From assembly GCF_026343185.1 (NCBI RefSeq), contig NZ_JAPEMA010000001.1, forward strand, positions 3,348,001 through 3,412,000: a DNA stretch of 64,000 nt, given 5' to 3'. Position 1 is the first letter of the stretch. Every line of letters starts with the position of its first letter. The notes under the pieces are model-generated. The model had not been told where the DNA came from and made no database searches. It saw only the letters and a list, made by a program, of their open reading frames with translations. Below, piece after piece: positions 17,012 to 25,304 of this stretch. The position numbers were made by a program, and so were the translations under genes. Source of the stretch: Streptomyces sp. NBC_00091 (GTDB lineage: Bacteria; Actinomycetota; Actinomycetes; Streptomycetales; Streptomycetaceae).

Positions 17012-17042
17012 TTGCCAACCATTTGCAACTGGGCACTACTCT
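17012..17042 (+). promoter_or_regulatory. Nur-like nickel operator in the cbiM promoter
   Basis: TTGCCA-N5-TTGCAA at 17012-17028 matches the Nur box form TTGCAA-N5-TTGCAA, recalled from Streptomyces nickel-regulated genes, with one mismatch. A candidate -10 (TACTCT, 17037-17042) follows directly, so the box covers the -35 region. Nickel-loaded Nur should shut the transporter off. Confidence 0.6.
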
Positions 17043-17088
17043 TAAACGGCTAAAGACTCGTACGAGAAAGAGGAAGCGGAGCTTCTCC

Positions 17089-18150
17089 ATGCATGTGCCC
17101 GACGGATTCATCAACACACCCGTCTCGGTGGCCGCAGGAGTAGCGGCCGCCGCCGCTGTCGCGGTCAGCCTGCGCGGAGCCCGCCGCGAGCTCGACGAGC
17201 GCACCGCCCCGCTGGCCGGGCTCGTCGCCGCCTTCATCTTCGCCGTGCAGATGCTGAACTTCCCCGTCGCCGCCGGCACCAGCGGCCACCTCCTCGGAGG
17301 GGCCCTCGCCGCCATACTCGTCGGCCCGTACACCGGCGTGCTGTGCGTCTCCGTCGTCCTGCTGATGCAGGGCATCCTTTTCGCCGACGGCGGCCTGACC
17401 GCGCTCGGCGTCAACGTCCTGAACATGGCCGTGGTGACCGTGGTCGTCGCCTACGCCGTCTTCCGCGGGCTCCTGCGGCTGCTGCCCGCCGGCCGGCGCT
17501 CGGTCACCGTCGCCGCCTTCGCCGGCGCCCTGCTCTCGGTACCCGCCGCAGCCGCCGCCTTCACCGCCCTCTACGCCCTCGGCGGCACCACCGACGTGTC
17601 GATCGGCAAGGTGGTCACCGCCATGGTCGGCGTCCACGTGCTCATCGGCATCGGCGAGGCCGCCATCACCGCCGCGACCGTCGGCGCCGTGATCGCCGTA
17701 CGGCCCGACCTGGTGCACGGCGCACGCCGGCTGGCCGCCCCGCTGAAGCTGCGCGTCGGCGGCGAGCTGGTCGACGCCCCGGCGCCCGTGGCCGCCCCCG
17801 TGCCCGCCGCTGCCCGTTCCACCCGGAAGGTGTGGCTGACCGGCCTGGTCACCGCCCTCGTACTGGCCGGCTTCGTCTCCTTCTACGCCTCCGCCAGCCC
17901 CGACGGCCTGGAGAAGGTCGCCGCCGACAAGGGCATCGACGCCAAGGCCGAGGAGCACGCCGCCGCCGACTCCCCGCTCGCCGACTACGGAGTCAAGGAC
18001 GTCGCCGACGCCCGCCTGTCCGGCGGCCTCGCGGGCGTCATCGGCGTCGGCGCGACCGTCGCCGTCGGCACCGGCGTCTTCTGGGCCGTGCGCCGCCGCC
18101 GCGCCCAGGACCTGACCGCCGCCTCCACGGCCGCTCCGTCGGCCGGCTGA
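17089..18150 (+). CDS. cbiM: ECF nickel/cobalt transporter substrate component CbiM with fused C-terminal domain
   Basis: A protein of 353 residues. It begins MHVPDGF, the hallmark N-terminus of CbiM/NikM, whose His and amino group bind the metal; this fixes the start at ATG 17089. About seven membrane helices follow, including NFPVAAGTSGHLLGGALAA. After residue 240 a membrane helix and SPDGLEKVA segment form a PDGLE (CbiN/NikN-like) domain fused to the same chain, so no separate CbiN is needed. CbiQ follows after 1 nt and CbiO overlaps CbiQ, giving a complete Ni/Co importer. Confidence 0.9.
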   Translation: MHVPDGFINTPVSVAAGVAAAAAVAVSLRGARRELDERTAPLAGLVAAFIFAVQMLNFPVAAGTSGHLLGGALAAILVGPYTGVLCVSVVLLMQGILFADGGLTALGVNVLNMAVVTVVVAYAVFRGLLRLLPAGRRSVTVAAFAGALLSVPAAAAAFTALYALGGTTDVSIGKVVTAMVGVHVLIGIGEAAITAATVGAVIAVRPDLVHGARRLAAPLKLRVGGELVDAPAPVAAPVPAAARSTRKVWLTGLVTALVLAGFVSFYASASPDGLEKVAADKGIDAKAEEHAAADSPLADYGVKDVADARLSGGLAGVIGVGATVAVGTGVFWAVRRRRAQDLTAASTAAPSAG

Positions 18151-18151
18151 C

Positions 18152-18913
18152 ATGGGAGCCGGGCACGCGCACAAGCTCTACCGGCACGGGCACTCGCCCG
18201 TGCACGAGCTACCGCCGCACTGCAAGATCGCCGCGACGTTCGCGTTCGTGGTCGTCGTCGTGTCCACACCGCGCGAGGCGATGTGGGCCTTCGGCGGGTA
18301 CGCGGTCCTCGTCGCCGCCGTCGCGGCGGCGGCCCGGATCCCCGCCGGCTTCCTGCTGCGGCGGCTGCTGATCGAGGTTCCGTTCGTCCTCTTCGCCGTG
18401 CTCATGCCCTTCGTGGCCCAGGGCGAACGGGTGGACGTACTCGGCATGTCGCTGAGCGTCTCGGGCCTGTGGGGTGCCTGGAACGTCCTGGCCAAGGGCA
18501 CCCTCGGCGTGGCCGCCTCCGTGCTGCTCGCCTCCACCACCGAACTGCGCGCCCTGCTGCTGGGCCTCCAGCGGCTCAAGCTCCCGCCGCTGCTGGTGCA
18601 GATCGCCTCGTTCATGATCCGGTACGGCGACGTCATCACCGACGAGCTGCGCCGCATGTCCATCGCCCGCCGCTCGCGCGGGTTCGAGGCACGCGGGATC
18701 CGGCACTGGGGGGTGCTCGCCAAGACGGCCGGCGCCCTCTTCATCCGCTCCTACGAGCGCGGCGAGCGGGTCTACCTCGCGATGGTCAGCCGCGGCTACG
18801 CCGGCTCCATGCCGGTGATCGACGACGTTACGGCCACCCGCGCCCAGTGGGCGTACTCGGCCGTGTTCCCGGTGACGGCGCTCGCCGTCTGTCTGATGGG
18901 TTGGACGCTGTGA
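18152..18913 (+). CDS. cbiQ: ECF transporter T component CbiQ
   Basis: A protein of 253 residues with an early LYRHGHSPVHELPPHCKI segment, several membrane helices, and the paired Ala-Arg-Gly type coupling motifs RRMSIARRSRGFEARG and MVSRGY that contact the ATPase. It starts 1 nt after cbiM and shares GTGA with cbiO. It transmits ATP hydrolysis to CbiM for nickel or cobalt uptake. Confidence 0.9.
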   Translation: MGAGHAHKLYRHGHSPVHELPPHCKIAATFAFVVVVVSTPREAMWAFGGYAVLVAAVAAAARIPAGFLLRRLLIEVPFVLFAVLMPFVAQGERVDVLGMSLSVSGLWGAWNVLAKGTLGVAASVLLASTTELRALLLGLQRLKLPPLLVQIASFMIRYGDVITDELRRMSIARRSRGFEARGIRHWGVLAKTAGALFIRSYERGERVYLAMVSRGYAGSMPVIDDVTATRAQWAYSAVFPVTALAVCLMGWTL

Positions 18914-19707
18914 CGTCTCCTTCCGCTTCCCCTTCCGCTTCCGCCGCCGCCTGCGCGCCCTCACTGGAGGTGCGCGGGGTCGCCTACGCCTATCCGGACG
19001 GGCACCAGGCCCTCTTCGGGGTGGACCTCACCGTCGGGCAGGGGGAGCGGGTGGCCCTGCTCGGCCCCAACGGCGCGGGCAAGACCACCCTCGTGCTGCA
19101 CCTCAACGGCATCCTGGGCGGCGGGGTCGGCTCGGTGGCCGTGGCCGGGCTGCCGGTGGAGAAGCGGAACCTCGCCGAGATCCGGCGCCGGGTCGGCATC
19201 GTCTTCCAGGACCCCGACGACCAGCTGTTCATGCCGACCGTGCGGGAGGACGTGGCCTTCGGACCGGCGGCGGCGGGCCTGCGGGGCGCGGAACTGGAGG
19301 AGCGGGTCCGGGAGGCCCTCGAGCTGGTCGGCATGGCCGGCTTCGCCGACCGGCCGCCGCACCACCTGTCCTTCGGCCAGCGCCGCCGGGTGGCGGTGGC
19401 GACCGTACTGGCGATGCGGCCGGAGATCCTCGTGCTGGACGAGCCCTCCTCCAACCTGGACCCGGCCTCGCGGCGCGAGCTGGCCGACATCCTGCGCTCG
19501 CTGGACGTGACCGTGCTGATGGTGACCCACGACCTGCCGTACGCGCTGGAGCTCTGCCCGCGCTCGGTGATCCTGAGCGAGGGGGTCATCGCCGCCGACG
19601 GGCGCACGCGAGAGCTGCTCTGCGACGAGGTGCTGATGCGCGAGCACCGGCTGGAGCTGCCGTTCGGCTTCGACCCGCGCTCGCCCGTCGTGACGCGCCC
19701 CTCCTGA
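18910..19707 (+). CDS. cbiO: ECF transporter ATP-binding subunit CbiO
   Basis: A protein of 265 residues. Walker A is GPNGAGKTT, the Q-loop is FQDPDDQLF, the signature is LSFGQRRRVAVA, Walker B is EILVLDEPSSNLD and the switch His is in MVTHDLPYAL. The FQDPDDQ form is typical of CbiO/EcfA. GTG 18910 overlaps the cbiQ stop. A short Ser/Pro/Ala-rich leader precedes the domain. The stop codon lies inside a 14-bp tandem repeat (19691-19746). Confidence 0.9.
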   Translation: MTSPSASPSASAAACAPSLEVRGVAYAYPDGHQALFGVDLTVGQGERVALLGPNGAGKTTLVLHLNGILGGGVGSVAVAGLPVEKRNLAEIRRRVGIVFQDPDDQLFMPTVREDVAFGPAAAGLRGAELEERVREALELVGMAGFADRPPHHLSFGQRRRVAVATVLAMRPEILVLDEPSSNLDPASRRELADILRSLDVTVLMVTHDLPYALELCPRSVILSEGVIAADGRTRELLCDEVLMREHRLELPFGFDPRSPVVTRPS

Positions 19708-19746
19708 CGCGCCCCTCCTGACGCGCTCGTCGTGACGCGCCTCTCG
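19691..19746. repeat. degenerate 14-bp tandem repeat across the cbiO stop
   Basis: Four units start at 19691, 19705, 19719 and 19733, all beginning TGACGCGC. The first two are identical and the last two diverge. The cbiO stop TGA is the first three bases of unit 2. Confidence 0.75.
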
Positions 19747-19757
19747 CGCTGATCGGC

Positions 19758-19796
19758 GCCGGCCCTGCGGCGGGGGACCCGGGAAGCAGGGCCGGC
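19758..19796 (+). terminator. hairpin terminator after cbiO
   Basis: Perfect 11-bp arms GCCGGCCCTGC and GCAGGGCCGGC around a 17-nt loop, 50 bp beyond the cbiO stop and before the hydrolase gene at 19862. Confidence 0.6.
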
Positions 19797-19861
19797 CGGC
19801 GGGCGTTGCATCCTGTCGTAGGCGCCGTCGGGGCGTCGCGGCAGGGCGCTGGGAGTCAGAC

Positions 19862-21025
19862 GTGGATGTCCACGGGACGGTGGCGGAGGGCTTCGAGCCG
19901 GTCCGCGAAGCTTTCGTACGCAATTTCGAGGTCCTCGGGGACCGGGGCGCGGCCGTGGCCGTGTACCGGGACGGCCGCAAGGTCGTCGACCTGTGGGCCG
20001 GTACGAAGGACGCGGACGGCGAGCGTTCGGAACCCTGGGCCGAAGACACCGCGACGCTGGTGCGCTCCGCCACCAAGGGCGTGGCCGCGGCCGTCCCGCT
20101 CCTGCTGCACCAGCGCGGACTGCTGGACCTGGACGCGCCGGTGGGCTCGTACTGGCCGGAGTTCAAGGCGGGCGGCAAGGAGAAGACCCTGGTCCGCCAC
20201 CTCCTCGCCCACCAGGCCGGCGTCCCCGCCCTGGACCGCGGCCTCACCATGGCGCAGGCCGCCGACGGGGTGAGCGGGGCGCGCGCCGTCGCCGCGCAGC
20301 AGGCCTTCTGGGCACCGGGCACCGCGCACGGCTACCACGCGCAGACCTTCAGCTGGCTGGTGTCCGAGCTGGTGCTGCGGGCGACGGGCCGCACGGTCGG
20401 CGGGATCCTGGCGGAGGAGATGGCCGAGCCGCTGGGGCTGGACTTCTGGATCGGCCTGCCGGAGGGCGAGGCGCACCGGGTGGGCCGGGTGGCTCCGGTC
20501 GAGCCGCCGCCGGGCGCGGGACTGCTGAAGACCCGGCCGAGGAGAAACGTTTCGGAGGCGTACGCCGACCCGGAGTCCCTCACCCGCCGCGCCTTCGCGG
20601 CCATCGACCCCCTGCCGGACGAGAACGACCCCGTCTACCAGGCGGCCGAGCTGCCCGGTTCGGCCGGGATCGGCACGGCGCGCGCTCTGGCCCGCTTCTA
20701 CGCGGCGACCATCGGCGTGGTGGAGGACGGGGCGCGGATCTTCACCCCGGCCACCACCGCGCTGGCCGGCACGGAGTTCGCGTCCGGGCCCGACCGGGTG
20801 CTGGTCGTCGGCACCCGCTTCGGCCCGGGCTACATGCTGCACGGGCCGGCGTCACCGCTGCTGTCGCCGGCCTCCTTCGGCCACCCGGGGCGCGGCGGCT
20901 CCCTCGCCTTCGCGGACCCGGAGGCGGGCATCGGCTTCGGCTACGTCACCAACGCCCACGCCAAGTCGGTCACCGCCGACCCGCGCGCGCAGGCCCTCGT
21001 ACGGGCGCTGCGGTCCGCCCTCTGA
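19862..21025 (+). CDS. serine hydrolase, class C beta-lactamase fold (esterase type)
   Basis: A protein of 387 residues. The SxxK motif is Ser69-Ala-Thr-Lys72 (SATKG), the tyrosine element is GYHAQTF, and HPGRGGSLAF near the C-terminus replaces KTG. No signal peptide is visible, so it is cytosolic and fits the family VIII esterase (EstB-like) group rather than a secreted beta-lactamase. GTG 19862 follows a GGGAG site. It is monocistronic between two terminator-like hairpins. Confidence 0.85.
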   Translation: MDVHGTVAEGFEPVREAFVRNFEVLGDRGAAVAVYRDGRKVVDLWAGTKDADGERSEPWAEDTATLVRSATKGVAAAVPLLLHQRGLLDLDAPVGSYWPEFKAGGKEKTLVRHLLAHQAGVPALDRGLTMAQAADGVSGARAVAAQQAFWAPGTAHGYHAQTFSWLVSELVLRATGRTVGGILAEEMAEPLGLDFWIGLPEGEAHRVGRVAPVEPPPGAGLLKTRPRRNVSEAYADPESLTRRAFAAIDPLPDENDPVYQAAELPGSAGIGTARALARFYAATIGVVEDGARIFTPATTALAGTEFASGPDRVLVVGTRFGPGYMLHGPASPLLSPASFGHPGRGGSLAFADPEAGIGFGYVTNAHAKSVTADPRAQALVRALRSAL

Positions 21026-21058
21026 CGCGGGGGCCCGGCGCGCGGCCCGGCGCCGCGG

Positions 21059-21544
21059 TCAGGCGGGCTCGCGTACGTCGGCCAGTGCGGCCGCGGCGTG
21101 CCCGATCAGCTCCTGCGGGGCCATGGGGAACACCGTGTGCGGGGTGCCGGCCGCCGCCCAGACCACCGCGTGCTCCAGGAGCGACCGGTCGGCCAGTACC
21201 CGGGTGCGGGTGCGGTGGCCGAACGGCGGGATGCCGCCGATGGCGTAGCCGGTGGTCTCGCGGACGAGCGCGGCATCGGCGCGGGTGACTTTCCGGGCGC
21301 CGAGTTGACGCCGTACCGCTTCGACGTCGACCCGCGAGGCCCCGTCCATCAGAACCAGCACCGGGACGCCGTCCGCCGCGAAGACCAGCGACTTCACGAT
21401 CTGGCTGAGTGCGCAGCCGATCGCGGCCGCGGCGTCGGCGGCCGTGCGGGTCCCTTCGGGGAAGGTGCGGACGTCGAGGTCGAGGCCCAGCTCGGTGAGG
21501 GCCTGGGCGAAGAGGGGGTGTGGTGCGGTGCTCGGGCTCGTCAT
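21059..21544 (-). CDS. YbaK/EbsC-family aminoacyl-tRNA deacylase
   Basis: A protein of 161 residues. The family's key Lys lies in ALSQIVKSLVF, followed by VLVLMDGASRVDV, and the Gly loop is GYAIGGIPPFGH. Such proteins hydrolyse misacylated Cys-tRNA(Pro) or Ala-tRNA(Pro). It is a stand-alone gene convergent with the serine hydrolase. Confidence 0.88.
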   Translation of the reverse strand: MTSPSTAPHPLFAQALTELGLDLDVRTFPEGTRTAADAAAAIGCALSQIVKSLVFAADGVPVLVLMDGASRVDVEAVRRQLGARKVTRADAALVRETTGYAIGGIPPFGHRTRTRVLADRSLLEHAVVWAAAGTPHTVFPMAPQELIGHAAAALADVREPA

Positions 21545-21688
21545 ACCGGGACGCTAACGCCGTGCGGCAGCGGGGGCGAGGCGTTTTCCCCCGCCCCGCC
21601 CCGCCCCGCCCGCCCCCCGCGCCGCCCCGTTAGGCCCCGCCCCGCCGGGCCTGCCCCGGGCCCCCGTCGCGCTAATGCGAACCGTGGG

Positions 21689-23359
21689 TCAGGAGGCGTT
21701 AAGCACCGCGGCCACGATGGGGCCCGCCGTGTCGCCGCCGTGGCCGCCGCCCTCAACCGTCGCGGCCGCCGCCACGTCGCCGCTGAAGCCCGTGAACCAG
21801 CTGTCCGGGGCCGCCGCGTTGTCGACCTCCGCCGAGCCGGTCTTCGCGCCCTTGTCGGAGCCGCCGACCGAGGACATGGCGCCGGCCGCGGTGCCGTTGC
21901 CGGTGGCCGCCTGCTTCATCATCCGGACCAGCTGCGACGACACCCCCGGCGCCAGCGAGCGCGGGGCCGTGGCCAGGGTGCGGCCGTCCAGGGAGGCCTT
22001 GACGAGCACCGGCTGGCGGAACACCCCGGTCCGGGCGGTCGCCGTGATCGAGGCGACGTTCAGCGGGTTCATCTGGATCGCGCCCTGGCCGATGTACTCG
22101 GCGGCCGCCGCCGGCCCGGAGGTCACCGGGACACTGCCGTCCTGCGAAGGGATGCCGGTCTTCCAGTCCAGCCCGATCCCGAAGGCCTCCTTGGCCACCC
22201 TCGGCAGCGCGCCGTTGTCCTTGACGTCGTCGATCAGGCTGATGAAGGCGGTGTTGCAGGACCTGGCGAAGCTGGTCGAGAAGGGCTGCCCCTGGAGCGT
22301 GAAGTTGTTCAGGTTGTGGAAGACCTTGCCCTCCCACGAGGCGGTCGCCGGGCAGTCCGCCGGGCGGTCCGCCGCCACCAGCCCCTTCTCCAGCAGCATC
22401 GCCGCCGTCACGATCTTCATCGTCGAGCCGGGCGCCCGCCGGCCCTGCATCGCCGCGTTGAAGCCGTCCCTGCGGTGGTTGGCCACCGCCAGGATGTCGC
22501 CGGTGCTCGGCTGGACCGCGACGACCGAGGCCTCGGCGTGCCCGGCCACCGCCTTCTCCGCCGCCGCCTGCACATCGGCGTCCAGCACCGTCTCGATCTG
22601 CCCGGGCTTGCCCTCCACCAGCGTCAGCAGGCTCCGCCTGGGCGCGTCCTGGGCGGCGGGTTCGATCCACAGCTCGGCGCCGGGGGTGCCGCCGGTCTTC
22701 TCCCCGTAGGTCTTGCGCAGCGAGTCCAGCACCGGCCGCAGCGACGGGTACTGCTCGGCGGTCAGCTCCTTGCCGTGCCGGTCGACCGCCTTGACCGGCG
22801 GGCTCGCCGGGGTGCCCGCGCGCAGCGTCTCGTCCCTCTGGAGCTCCGGGTGGATCACCGAGGGCTGCCAGTCGACGAGCGGCTTGCCGGCGCTGACGCC
22901 GCTGACGCCGCCGGCGCCGCGGACGACCGTCAGCCGGGAGTCGTAGGCGAGGGGCTTGGTCGTGCCCTGGTAGGTGATCTCGGCCTCGACCTTGAAGGGC
23001 ACGGTGGCGCCGTCCGGGGTGCCGGGGGTGATGACCGCCTTGGACACCATCGCCTTGGCCTTGTAGCCGGCCACCGCGGCCTGCGCGGCCTGCGTGTTGT
23101 TCGTCAGCTCGGCGGCCGTGCGGTCGTCGCCTGCCGCCCACGCGGCGAGGAAGGCCTTCGCGGTGGCGGCGGCCTCCTTGTCGGTGATGGGCCCGCTCGT
23201 GTTCGCGGCGGGGGACGAGCTGGCGCCCGTACGGCCGCCCGCGTCACCGCCACCGCCGCTGCCCTCGTCCCCCACCAGGGTGTACACCCCGTACGCGGTA
23301 CCGCCGACCATCGCGAGGAACACCCCGCCGACGATGGCACCCTTGGCCGCCCCGTTCAT
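21689..23359 (-). CDS. class B penicillin-binding protein with MecA-N/NTF2-like domain
   Basis: A protein of 556 residues. An N-terminal membrane anchor (AIVGGVFLAMVGGTAYGVYTL) precedes a Gly/Ser linker, an NTF2-like MecA-N domain (AFLAAWAAGDDRTAAELT), a dimerisation region and the transpeptidase. The active-site motifs are Ser312 in PGSTMK, SCN and KTG (AKTGSAEV). It cross-links peptidoglycan outside the membrane. In Streptomyces this type occurs near ssgE and is thought to act in sporulation or stress, which is inference from position. An RBS-like GGGGAGGGG precedes the ATG. Confidence 0.92.
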   Translation of the reverse strand: MNGAAKGAIVGGVFLAMVGGTAYGVYTLVGDEGSGGGGDAGGRTGASSSPAANTSGPITDKEAAATAKAFLAAWAAGDDRTAAELTNNTQAAQAAVAGYKAKAMVSKAVITPGTPDGATVPFKVEAEITYQGTTKPLAYDSRLTVVRGAGGVSGVSAGKPLVDWQPSVIHPELQRDETLRAGTPASPPVKAVDRHGKELTAEQYPSLRPVLDSLRKTYGEKTGGTPGAELWIEPAAQDAPRRSLLTLVEGKPGQIETVLDADVQAAAEKAVAGHAEASVVAVQPSTGDILAVANHRRDGFNAAMQGRRAPGSTMKIVTAAMLLEKGLVAADRPADCPATASWEGKVFHNLNNFTLQGQPFSTSFARSCNTAFISLIDDVKDNGALPRVAKEAFGIGLDWKTGIPSQDGSVPVTSGPAAAAEYIGQGAIQMNPLNVASITATARTGVFRQPVLVKASLDGRTLATAPRSLAPGVSSQLVRMMKQAATGNGTAAGAMSSVGGSDKGAKTGSAEVDNAAAPDSWFTGFSGDVAAAATVEGGGHGGDTAGPIVAAVLNAS

Positions 23360-23383
23360 CCGCGTCCCCTCCCCAGGAGCCCA

Positions 23384-23407
23384 GTTCTCTGAACATGTTC
23401 AAAGAAC
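23384..23407 (-). promoter_or_regulatory. 24-bp palindrome in the PBP leader
   Basis: The outer half-sites GTTCT and AGAAC flank the inner palindrome TGAACATGTTCA; only one base pair of the 24 is unmatched. It lies 25-48 bp upstream of the PBP ATG and just downstream of a minus-strand TAAGGT box near 23420. That is the position expected for a repressor site. Confidence 0.6.
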
Positions 23408-23438
23408 TCTAGGTGCGGACCTTACGCTGTGCGACCGT

Positions 23439-25205
23439 TCAGATCCAAGTGTCAAGCCACATCCGGCCACGCCACGAGTCCATGGGCAGGGTCTGGCCGG
23501 TGTAGATCGGCCAGAAATAGATGAAGTTCCAGACGATCAGCAGGACGAGGACCCCCGCGCCGATCGCGCCCAGGGCGCGGCGGCGTTCCGTGGAGCCCGC
23601 CGGGCCCAGCAGGGCGCCGATCATCATGGCCACCGCCAGGCACAGGTACGGGACGAAGACCACCGCGTAGAAGTAGAAGATGGTCCGCTCCTGGTAGTTG
23701 AACCAGGGCAGCAGGCCGGCGCCCAGCGCGCACGCGATCGCGCCCGCCCGCCAGTCGCGGCGGAAGAGCCACCGCCACAGCACGTACAGCAGCGCGAAGC
23801 AGCCCGCCCACCACAGCAGCGGGGTGCCGAGGGCCAGTACCTCGCGGGCGCACTTGCCCGCCTCGCTCGCCGGGCAGCCGTCGGTGCCGGGCGCGGGGGA
23901 CTCGTAGAAATAGGAGACGGGCCGGCCCAGGACCAGCCAGCTCCACGGGTTGGACTCGTAGGTGTGGCCGGAGGTCAGGCCCACGTGGAACTTGTAGACC
24001 TCCGTCTCGTAGTGCCACAGGCTGCGCAGCCACTCGGGGAGGAAGGAGAACGAGCTGTTCTGGTCGTTCTTGGCGGCCCAGTCGCGGAAGTAGCCGCCCT
24101 TGCCGTTGTCCGGGCTCAGGATCCAGCCCAGCCAGGAGGTCAGGTACACGGCGATCGCCACCGGCACCGTCGACAGGAAGGCGGGCAGCGCGTCCCGGCG
24201 CAGCATCGACGCGTACGGGGCGCCCGCGCCCGCGGTGCGGCGCGCGGCGGCGTCCCACAGCACGGTGAGGATCCCGAAGAAGGCCAGCACCACGAGCCCG
24301 TTCCACTTCGTGCCGAAGGCCAGGCCCAGGCAGACGCCGGCCAGGAGCCGGTACGGGCGCCAGCCGAGCCGCAGCGTCTCGGCGATGTGCACGTCGGGGT
24401 GGGCGCGGCCCTCCTCGTCCACCGGGAGGGCCGCCGCGAGCCGGGCCCGTGTCTTGTCCCGGTCGATGACCAGCGCCCCGAAGGCGGCCAGCACGAAGAA
24501 CATCAGCACCAGGTCGAGCAGCGCGGTCCGGCTCATCACCAGGTGCAGTCCGTCGACCGCGAGCAGCGCGCCCGCCAGGCAGCCGAGGAAGGTGGAGCGC
24601 AGCAGGCGCCGGCCGATCCGGCACACCATCAGCACCGACAGGGTGCCGAGCACCGCCGTCATGAACCGCCAGCCGAAGGGGGTGAAGTCGAAGATCCACT
24701 CGCCGAGCCCGATCACCCATTTGCCGACCGGCGGGTGCACGACGTAGCCCGGGTCCGGGGGGAGCGGCACCCCGTCGGGATTCGACAGGATCAACTTGTC
24801 GACATCCTTGGGCCAGCTGGCCTCGTAGCCCTGCCGGATGGTGGCCCAGGCGTCCTTGGCGTAGTAGGTCTCGTCGAATATCACCGCCTTGGGGCTGCCC
24901 AGGTGCGTGAACCGCAGCACCCCCGCGACCAGCGTGATCAGCAGCGGCCCCGCCCAGGCCATCACCCGCTGCCAGGTCCGCCGGCTCGGCTCGGGGATCC
25001 CGAGCGCCGTCCAGAGCTGCGCGGACGGCCGCGCGTACGGGGGCACGAGGCGGGTGCGGACATCGGTCACCGGCGCGGCCGGCGCGTAGCCGAATCCGCG
25101 CAGGCGGCGCAGCCACACGGGCGGCTCGTAGTGGGAGTCGCGTCCGCCCGGCGGGACGGGCGGGGCCCCCGCGGGGCTGGGCGGCGGCGTCGCGGTACTG
25201 GTCAC
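23439..25205 (-). CDS. pmt: dolichyl-phosphate-mannose--protein O-mannosyltransferase
   Basis: A multi-pass membrane protein of 588 residues of glycosyltransferase family 39. The catalytic Asp-Glu pair is in AVIFDETYYAKDAW after the first helix, followed by VHPPVGKW. About ten further helices follow, with a GTKWNGL segment typical of the family. It transfers mannose from polyprenyl phosphate to exported proteins. GTG 25205 is chosen because a minus-strand TACGAT (25212-25217) ends 6 nt upstream. It is divergent from rsmI, the usual actinobacterial neighbour. Confidence 0.92.
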   Translation of the reverse strand: MTSTATPPPSPAGAPPVPPGGRDSHYEPPVWLRRLRGFGYAPAAPVTDVRTRLVPPYARPSAQLWTALGIPEPSRRTWQRVMAWAGPLLITLVAGVLRFTHLGSPKAVIFDETYYAKDAWATIRQGYEASWPKDVDKLILSNPDGVPLPPDPGYVVHPPVGKWVIGLGEWIFDFTPFGWRFMTAVLGTLSVLMVCRIGRRLLRSTFLGCLAGALLAVDGLHLVMSRTALLDLVLMFFVLAAFGALVIDRDKTRARLAAALPVDEEGRAHPDVHIAETLRLGWRPYRLLAGVCLGLAFGTKWNGLVVLAFFGILTVLWDAAARRTAGAGAPYASMLRRDALPAFLSTVPVAIAVYLTSWLGWILSPDNGKGGYFRDWAAKNDQNSSFSFLPEWLRSLWHYETEVYKFHVGLTSGHTYESNPWSWLVLGRPVSYFYESPAPGTDGCPASEAGKCAREVLALGTPLLWWAGCFALLYVLWRWLFRRDWRAGAIACALGAGLLPWFNYQERTIFYFYAVVFVPYLCLAVAMMIGALLGPAGSTERRRALGAIGAGVLVLLIVWNFIYFWPIYTGQTLPMDSWRGRMWLDTWI

Positions 25206-25230
25206 CGGGTCATCGTAGGGAACGCCCCTG

Positions 25231-25292
25231 TGCGAGCCCCAGTCCCCACGAGCCCCAATGATGCGAGCCCCGGTCCCCACGAGCCCCAATGA
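25231..25292. repeat. 31-bp tandem duplication between pmt and rsmI
   Basis: Units 25231-25261 and 25262-25292 differ at one base. Each unit carries CGAGCCCC twice, giving four octamers at 15-16 bp spacing in a 99-bp divergent promoter region. Confidence 0.85.
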
Positions 25293-25304
25293 GAGGATGG
25301 GCCG

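Noticed and set aside
16912..17088. Cobalamin riboswitch upstream of cbiM
   Set aside because: No B12 box or conserved riboswitch core is visible. The region is short and contains a Nur-like operator instead.
23391..23400. GAACATGTTC as a LexA/SOS box
   Set aside because: Actinobacterial LexA sites use GAAC-N4-GTTC. Here the spacer is two bases, and the extended symmetry is different.
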